Assembly: GCA_032718475.1 (NCBI GenBank)
Contig: JAUCBJ010004988.1
Location: 1-23,161, forward strand
Direction: 5' to 3'
DNA from: Nemertoderma westbladi
Taxonomy: Eukaryota > Xenacoelomorpha > Nemertodermatida > Nemertodermatidae
Length of the DNA stretch: 23,161 nt
The notes beneath the pieces are model-generated. The model saw nothing but the letters and a program-made list of their open reading frames with translations, made no database searches and was not told the origin of the DNA. Of the stretch, positions 18,277-23,161 are shown one piece after another; position 1 is the first letter of the stretch, and every line of letters starts with the position of its first letter. A program made the translations under genes and the position numbers.

Positions 18277-19036
18277 TCTCCAAATTTTTCTACAAATCGT
18301 AATGAGATTGCATGAAATTTGAAACAGAGTTAGTTTCACCTCCCTCCTCATTACTGGGTGAGCCAGAATTTTTATTTTCACTTTCATTCTTTAGCTACAA
18401 GCGTTTAAAAAAAGTGTCTCCAGCGATATTACACCAGTTACACCGCAGTTATTCTTCTACCTTATAGCTGTTTGTTGGTACCCTGGAAAGCTGGCCATGC
18501 AAGGATTCCAAATATGTAACACAATTTGAATTTTCGTTGAAAAACAGCTGATATAATATAATAAGGGCGTTCAATTGTTGCATGGTTATGCATCTGCGCG
18601 AGGCTATTTTATTATATTTAATTAATTGTCTCCGTTGATATTGCACCACCTACAGCTTTATGTGTCAGCTGCATTGTATCGGCTGAACGCGTTGGTCCCT
18701 TCTGACCTGACACTACAGCTGAACAGTCACCACGTCACCTCCTGTTAGGCCTATGTCTGTATGTTATAGCCTACTGTGACGTCAACTACAAGTCAGCCAC
18801 CCTATACGGTTACATTAAATTGTAACTTTATAATCCAGTTAAGAATGTTTTCTGCAGCATTTACCCATCGGCACTATTCAACGTTTTGGCATGTCAACAA
18901 AATATTTTCTACAGTAAATGAAGACCCCCCGTGATATGAAAACGTTTCCTATAAAAACATCCACCTGTCAATTAAATTATATTATATTTTCCGTTCATCC
19001 ATTGAAAAATACTGATGTGTGGCTTTAAAGACTTGA
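18277..19036 (+). other. Intergenic, no gene recognised
   Basis: A weak duplication is visible: TGTCTCCAGCGATATTACACC (18415) against TGTCTCCGTTGATATTGCACC (18627), about 212 bp apart, each followed by TACAGC-like or TACACCGC-like sequence. I see nothing coding. Confidence 0.4.
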
Positions 19037-20086
19037 GGGTATAACTTTTCGCCGTATCCGTATCCGTATGCATTTGCTGTATCCGTATGCACATACGCGT
19101 ATGTGCGTATGTAATGGATTATTCCTATGGAGAATATACCGTATGTGATTTTAATGTGATTTATTTCGGACCAGTAAGAAGTTCATAATACAAATGCAGA
19201 CTGAAGACAAGTAGGCCTACTTAAAAGCGATATGATTTTTAAAGAGTGTGGCTGCCGCTACCTAATGGCAAATAAACATTGTAGGTCCAGGATAAGTGGC
19301 AGATGATGTCCTTCAGTCCCGGGATGCGCCACAGCGCTTGTTTTATTGTACTAACTGACACCTAGACGCCCGGTTGGACTTAGATTAATGCACCCGGTTG
19401 CACTCGCTGACACGTGGTTTGACTAACTGGCACTAGGTTAGGTCTTGTTGGCACTTGGCTGCATAGGGCCTGCTATGGTTAACTAAATCGTAAGTACTGG
19501 CCCCGAAACAGCGAAAGTAAAGGTATATTATATGTTAATCATTTCACAAAGAAGGACAGACCGGCACGACGGTTTTCAATATCTTTGCGAATGTTTATTC
19601 CCTTAGCATTCTCATTGCTGCTTCTATCAGTCTATACTATGTTAGTGCCATATACTGTAGCAAGCAACAACATTCTATAGCCAGGTTGGTGGAAAAACAG
19701 TTCAAAAATAAATCACGGTTGGTTAGTTTTCCAAGCGGCGTCAAGAATAGTTAACTGGTTAATAGGTACTGCACTGCTGGCGCATCCCGGGGCTGGCGGA
19801 CACCGGCTGTCACTCATCCTGGACCTCTCCTGCATTGTTTATTTGCCATAAGGTAGCGGCAGCCACACTCTGACACTCTTTAAATCACTTAGCTTTTAGT
19901 AGGCCTACCTGTCTTCAGTCTGCATCCGTGCTGTGCACTTCTTACTGGTCCGCAATGCCTAATCTCTAAAATCACATACGGATTATTCTCCATAGGAATC
20001 CATTACATACGCACATACGCGTATGTACATAAGGATACGGCAAATGCATACCGATGCGGATACGAATACGGCGAAAAGTTATACCC
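19037..20086. mobile_element. 1050-bp foldback element with arms of about 300 bp
   Basis: Left arm 19037-19330 and right arm 19778-20086 are reverse complements at high identity with small indels. Shared words are GGGTATAACTTTTCGCCGTA, TTACATACGCACATACGCGT, ACCAGTAAGAAGT, GCAGACTGAAGACA, GGCTGCCGCTACCT, GGCAAATAAACA and CCCGGGATGCGCCA. The ends abut GGGTATAAC and GTTATACCC. Near each end are repeats of CGTATCC or CGTATG and, in the left arm, an 18-bp perfect palindrome GCACATACGCGTATGTGC (19089-19106). The 447-bp spacer has no recognisable frame. No target duplication is obvious. It is probably a non-autonomous foldback or long-TIR DNA transposon. Confidence 0.85.
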
Positions 20087-20310
20087 ACAATCCTACACTT
20101 TCGGCATAGCATCCGCCAATCACAACACATGTTATATTTATGTATTACCAAATATTATAAAAGATAACTTTGTTAAACAGAGAGGGGGATTTTTGTTATG
20201 ATGATTGTTTAGTTTTTGCATTGCTGGTCTTACTTGGATTTGGGTGGGGGTACAGGGGTAGTGTTTGATTATACTGTTATAATAGACAGCATGATCAATT
20301 ATCGGAAGCA
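20087..20310 (+). other. Intergenic spacer, nothing recognised
   Basis: Unique-looking AT-rich sequence between two inverted-repeat structures. Confidence 0.4.
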
Positions 20311-20400
20311 CGACAATTCGGTCCCGGACAATTCGGTCCCGGACAATTCGGTCCCGGACAATGCGGTCCCGAACAATTCGGTCCCGGACAATTCGGTCCC
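20311..20400 (+). repeat. Six tandem 15-bp iterons (left outer array)
   Basis: Six units in exact 15-bp register; units 1, 4 and 5 each carry one substitution from GGACAATTCGGTCCC. The motif is quasi-palindromic, GGAC-N6-GTCC. Confidence 0.9.
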
Positions 20401-20762
20401 ATTAATTTTGTGTTTTGGGACCGAATTGTCCGGATACTGACTAGGAAAATTCGGTCCCGAAACATGCATATTAATGCGCCCATGTGAAGAATACCAGGAT
20501 TTCACTTTTCGGTCGACTTTTTATTGGAATTTTATATATGAAGATTTTTTATTTTTTTTAATTTAACTTTATTAAGTGTTTTATAGCGCTTATTTCTGTC
20601 TTATAACCTGTATATGTACTAATTCGTTTATTGTTGTGGTTAGATTACGCCCTTCTGTAACCTGTGTTTTTGGTGAAAACCTGGTATTCTTCACTTTGGG
20701 GGTAACTGCAAGGTGAAATATAACGGCAGAAAGTCTGGTATTCTTCACATGGGCCTATTAAT

Positions 20763-20850
20763 GGGACCGAATTGTCCGGAACCAAATTGTCCGGGACCGA
20801 ATTGTCCGGGACCGAATTGTCCGGGATCGAATTGTCCGGGACCAAATTTA
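20763..20850 (-). repeat. About six 15-bp iterons (middle array, reverse)
   Basis: GGGACCGAATTGTCC and variants (GGAACCAAATTGTCC, GGGATCGAATTGTCC); the last unit decays into GGGACCAAATTTAAT. The array is preceded by CCTATTAAT, matching the ATTAAT that follows the left array on the other strand. Confidence 0.85.
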
Positions 20851-20999
20851 ATTGGTACTAATGTACTATATAATGGGGAATGTTCTAGAACCTTAAAATA
20901 TATTATTATATGGTAGCTAGTGTTTTTTTACTAGCTAGTATTTTTTTGAAAATAAAAAAATCGGTCCCGGACAATTCGGTCCCATTTATTTAGTGTTTT

Positions 21000-21102
21000 G
21001 GGACCGAATTGTCCGGGACCGAATTGTCCGTGACCGAATTGTCCGGGTCCGAATTGTCCGGACCGAATTGTCCGGACCGAATTGTCCGGGACCGAATTGT
21101 CC
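21000..21102 (-). repeat. Seven 15-bp iterons (right outer array, reverse)
   Basis: Units at 21000, 21015, 21030, 21045, 21060 (14 bp), 21074 (14 bp) and 21088. The array ends cleanly before TATACATCC. Confidence 0.9.
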
Positions 21103-21658
21103 TATACATCCTCAATTATCAAGTTTATATCTTATTATACGTCCATATTATATTATACTTTATCGTCACATTGACTGAAACGATATTATTTTAACCCAGT
21201 TTCCTCCTGATCTCTGCAGCATATAGAATTCCCCTACAAAACTCTTCTTTGCAATCTCCTCAATTTATTGACACATACTGTATCTTTTATTATCGCACTT
21301 CGATTGCTGGATTAACTCCCATTCAGCCATTGGCGAACTACTGTACGCGCGTGACGGCGTTTATCTGTTTATTGAGTGGGCTTTTTGGTAGGTTGAATGG
21401 ATGAAGACAAAACTCTCCCGTTCTTGGCAGACTCAACTCCGTCCTTGACCCGCTCACGTCAGTATGCAGTATACTGCTTAGGGTACCGGTACCGGTACCA
21501 CTTTCAGACTTTCGCTGTCGCACTGTCTGATTCTGATACCGGACTACTGTCTGACTGTACTACAGATCTGCAGATACAGAGATAGGACTCTAACGGTACT
21601 GTAGTGCAGTAGTGTACCAGTCTGCAAGCTGCAACAGGCTTAATCTGTTAATTTAACA
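21103..21658 (+). promoter_or_regulatory. Presumed SRSF1 promoter and 5' UTR
   Basis: The region between the iteron composite and the SRSF1 start codon is richer in CpG from about 21310 (GTACGCGCGTGACGGCG) and includes GGTACCGGTACCGGTACC (21482-21499). From about 21500 there are many CTGTCTGA, CTACAG and CAGT words. No TATA box is positioned convincingly, and the transcription start cannot be fixed from sequence alone. Function is inferred from position. Confidence 0.4.
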
Positions 21659-21819
21659 ATGGACATGGAAAATAAGATTTATGCGGGTAATCTTCCTCCA
21701 GATATTAGAGATTCTGATGTGAAAGATATATTCTACAAATATGGCTCACTGGCCAAAATCGAGTTAAAAACACCATCGAAAGGACCACCATTTGCTTTTG
21801 TTGAATTTGAAAATAAAAG
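21659..21819 (+). CDS. SRSF1: SRSF1/SF2-type SR splicing factor, first coding exon (RRM1)
   Basis: SRSF1 is a nuclear SR protein that binds exonic enhancers and helps choose splice sites. This exon encodes 53 codons plus two bases, from ATG 21659 in a good context (AACAATGG) to donor AAAAG|GTAGGT at 21819/21820. It contains the first half of RRM1: RNP2 at residues 7-12 (IYAGNL), [17 protein letters not shown], and RNP1 with its flank at about 41-50 ([10 protein letters not shown]). NLPPDIR, FYKYG and [10 protein letters not shown] are the SRSF1/SRSF9 signature. The usual V in IYVGNL is A here. The exon ends in the codon following F-E-N-K, matching as I recall the first intron position of vertebrate SRSF1. 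A second in-frame ATG lies two codons in. The rest of the gene (pseudo-RRM and RS tail) lies right of the window. Confidence 0.93.
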
Positions 21820-21878
21820 GTAGGTCAGACTGTCAGATATCCTAGTTGGTTTGACAGTTTTGTGGGGGGCTGGGGTGT

Positions 21879-21898
21879 GGGGGGGGGGGGGGGGGGGG
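21879..21898. repeat. 20-nt G homopolymer
   Basis: Lies in SRSF1 intron 1, about 60 bp after the donor, and runs straight into TAGGCCTATCG. It could form a G-quadruplex in the pre-mRNA. Confidence 0.8.
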
Positions 21899-22154
21899 TA
21901 GGCCTATCGCTGTATCGGTCAGTCGGTAGGCGGTAGGCCTATCTTGTATCTATCCATAGACTGATAGACCCTACAGCCCTAGGGCGTTGTCCTACAGGCA
22001 GACAGGCCTATCCGCATCGCATCAGCCTACCTGGCCTAGGCCAGTACACTGGTACAGCATGGCGACAGCCAGACAGCATGATGCGATGGTGGATGGCAGG
22101 GACGATACCTTCCGTTCCTTACCGTACAGCCGTATTCTCCCTCTCCCCTCTACC

Positions 22155-22275
22155 CAGGGCTGGCAAACTAGGTTTTTGTAAACCTAGGTTTTTGTCGATT
22201 TTTGTCAAAAACCTAAAATTTTAAAAAAGCCTAAAACTAGGTTTTTTGGTTTTTGATCACCAAAAAGAGCCAAAT
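22155..22275. repeat. AACCTAGGTT-rich block, possible transposon end
   Basis: CAGGGCTGGCAAACTAGG is followed by AAACCTAGGTTTTTG, CAAAAACCTAAAA, AGCCTAAAACTAGG and TTTTTTGG in mixed orientation. CAGGGCTGGC is a plausible hAT-like terminus followed by subterminal repeats, but no partner end is visible in the window. Confidence 0.35.
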
Positions 22276-23161
22276 TGCTAGTTTTTTAAAATTTCTGATG
22301 TCAAAAATATTTTGGTTTCATGCATAAAACCCACAGACTAAAGTCTTTTGAGTTCAGGAGTTTCTGTCTTTAACTACGGTAGGCCGACAATAAAACCTCA
22401 CTGCTGGCAGCTGGAATGACTAACATTACCTTCCCTTTTTAAAACAAAAATCAAATCGATTATTTTAATATATTGTAGCTAGTGTTTTTATAAAATACCA
22501 CAAAATATTATTTTTTTGATGCCATTTCAGATGTCATTAAACCAACGCATAATGCTTAGCCTTTGCAATAAACAATGCAGCAATGGGCCTTGTTTTGCGT
22601 CGCAGATCCATCTTTTGAAATAAACGGCGAAGTGAAAATAGTTGAAATATCATATCATTCCATACACATGCAAAGTTTACTGAAAAGTAGTCGTAGCTTC
22701 TGGAAGGAATAGGCCTATAGGCCTATTGTATATATTTCCCAAAATTGTGAAAAAATAGAAAATTAAAAAATGTAAAATAAAGTTATAGTTCAACTAAATT
22801 CTGATTAATGCTGATTGTATTGAGATGGCAGCTGAATATATTTTTACTGCGTCATCAATTACAGGGATTATCTTGAAAGGAATCACTGAATGGGGTTCCA
22901 ACATCTTGTATTCCCGTATACGTCTTATTAACCTTTCCACATGGACTAACTATCAAAGCTGCAGTATTTGGAATTCAATAATTTAACTTGTATAAAAATA
23001 ATTGCATTCGAAAAAGTGCGAATCCACAATCTAATCCAAAGTAATCTAAGTTTTGAAGCTTAATAAAACATCAATAAGCTTCTGGATTTCTACCACCTGG
23101 CAATTTTAACTACAAAATATATTTTATTTTTATAGCTAACAACTGTATAGTTTGGGATAAA

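Larger units (their letters stand above)
20311..21102. mobile_element. Composite of inverted arrays of a 15-bp GGAC/GTCC iteron
   Basis: The outer left array is six exact 15-bp units of GGACAATTCGGTCCC (20311-20400). The outer right array is seven units of its reverse complement, GGGACCGAATTGTCC (21000-21102; two units are 14 bp). Between them are a single reverse unit (20417-20433), a partial forward one (20446-20459), a reverse array of about six units (20763-20850) and a forward unit and a half (20961-20983). ATTAATTTTGTGTTTTGGGA (20401-20420) and its close copy ATTTATTTAGTGTTTTGGGA (20984-21003) separate opposed iterons at both ends. Sequence inside the first array (CCCATGTGAAGAATACC, about 20479) reappears inverted next to the middle array (GGTATTCTTCACATGGG, about 20738). 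It looks like one or two nested non-autonomous transposons whose TIRs are built of iterons. Confidence 0.7.
21820..23161 (+). other. SRSF1 intron 1 (start)
   Basis: Non-coding sequence from the GTAGGT donor to the window edge. It holds a 20-nt G tract (21879-21898), four TAGGCCTA words (21899, 21934, 22710, 22718) and a 20-bp perfect palindrome made of the last two (22708-22727). There is also a block of AACCTAGGTTTTTG repeats beginning after CAGGGCTGGCAAACTAGG (22155-22275). I looked for the rest of RRM1 (a DAEDA-like start) and did not find it, so the intron is longer than 1.34 kb. Confidence 0.7.

Noticed and set aside
20311-21102. Replication origin iterons
   Set aside because: The inverted paired layout, with linkers and flanking inversions, fits transposon ends better; no initiator gene or plasmid context is present.
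20216-21194. Small proteins made of PDNSVPDNSV or GTELSGTELS repeats
   Set aside because: They are translations of the 15-bp iteron arrays, on both strands and in several frames; they lack unique sequence and are not conserved genes.
21987-22181. 64-codon ORF inside SRSF1 intron 1
   Set aside because: It has no homology that I recognise, lies between a conserved donor and a repeat block, and is a length expected by chance.

Overview
The window looks like nuclear DNA of a marine invertebrate, probably a deuterostome such as an echinoderm. The evidence is AT-rich introns with GT/AG boundaries, two animal genes broken by introns, several LINE, SINE and inverted-repeat transposon remnants, very long minisatellites, and the 8-mer TAGGCCTA at high density in the right third. 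The taxon is inference. No prokaryotic operon, rRNA, intact tRNA gene or CRISPR array is visible.

Two protein-coding genes can be supported, both on the + strand. The first is the 3' end of an ariadne-2 (ARIH2) type RBR E3 ubiquitin ligase, in three coding exons (5153-5418, 5600-5752, 10962-11036). They cover most of the C-terminal Ariadne domain and the stop codon; the RING1-IBR-RING2 part lies beyond the left edge. The second is the first coding exon of an SR splicing factor of the SRSF1/SF2 type (21659-21819), whose remaining exons lie beyond the right edge. About 10.6 kb separates the ARIH2 stop from the SRSF1 start.

Left part (1-5152): the C-terminus of one LINE polymerase (2-175), a diverged dimeric repeat (367-578), then a nested set of elements. 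A 5'-truncated LINE (about 1105-4600) is split by a 389-bp MITE (1447-1835) and by a 2380-bp TIR element (2069-4448). The TIR element has perfect 28-bp ends, AATA target duplications, subterminal copies of its TIR motif, and a 27-bp minisatellite at its centre.

Middle (5153-15130): the ARIH2 exons; a 5.2-kb last intron holding a foldback element (about 6050-6690) and about 104 copies of a 30/31-bp minisatellite (7571-10760); a tRNA-derived SINE downstream of the gene; and about 200 copies of a 17-bp minisatellite (11716-15127).

Right part (15128-23161): a second SINE in reverse orientation, a 49-bp tandem repeat, long C and G homopolymers, a 1050-bp foldback element with arms of about 300 bp (19037-20086), a composite of inverted arrays of a 15-bp GGAC/GTCC repeat (20311-21102), and the SRSF1 promoter, first exon and start of intron 1.

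Tandem arrays alone make up roughly a third of the window. I do not see a convincing new gene system. The most unusual items are the nested TIR element that carries a minisatellite, the iteron-ended composite, and the higher-order structure of the two long arrays.
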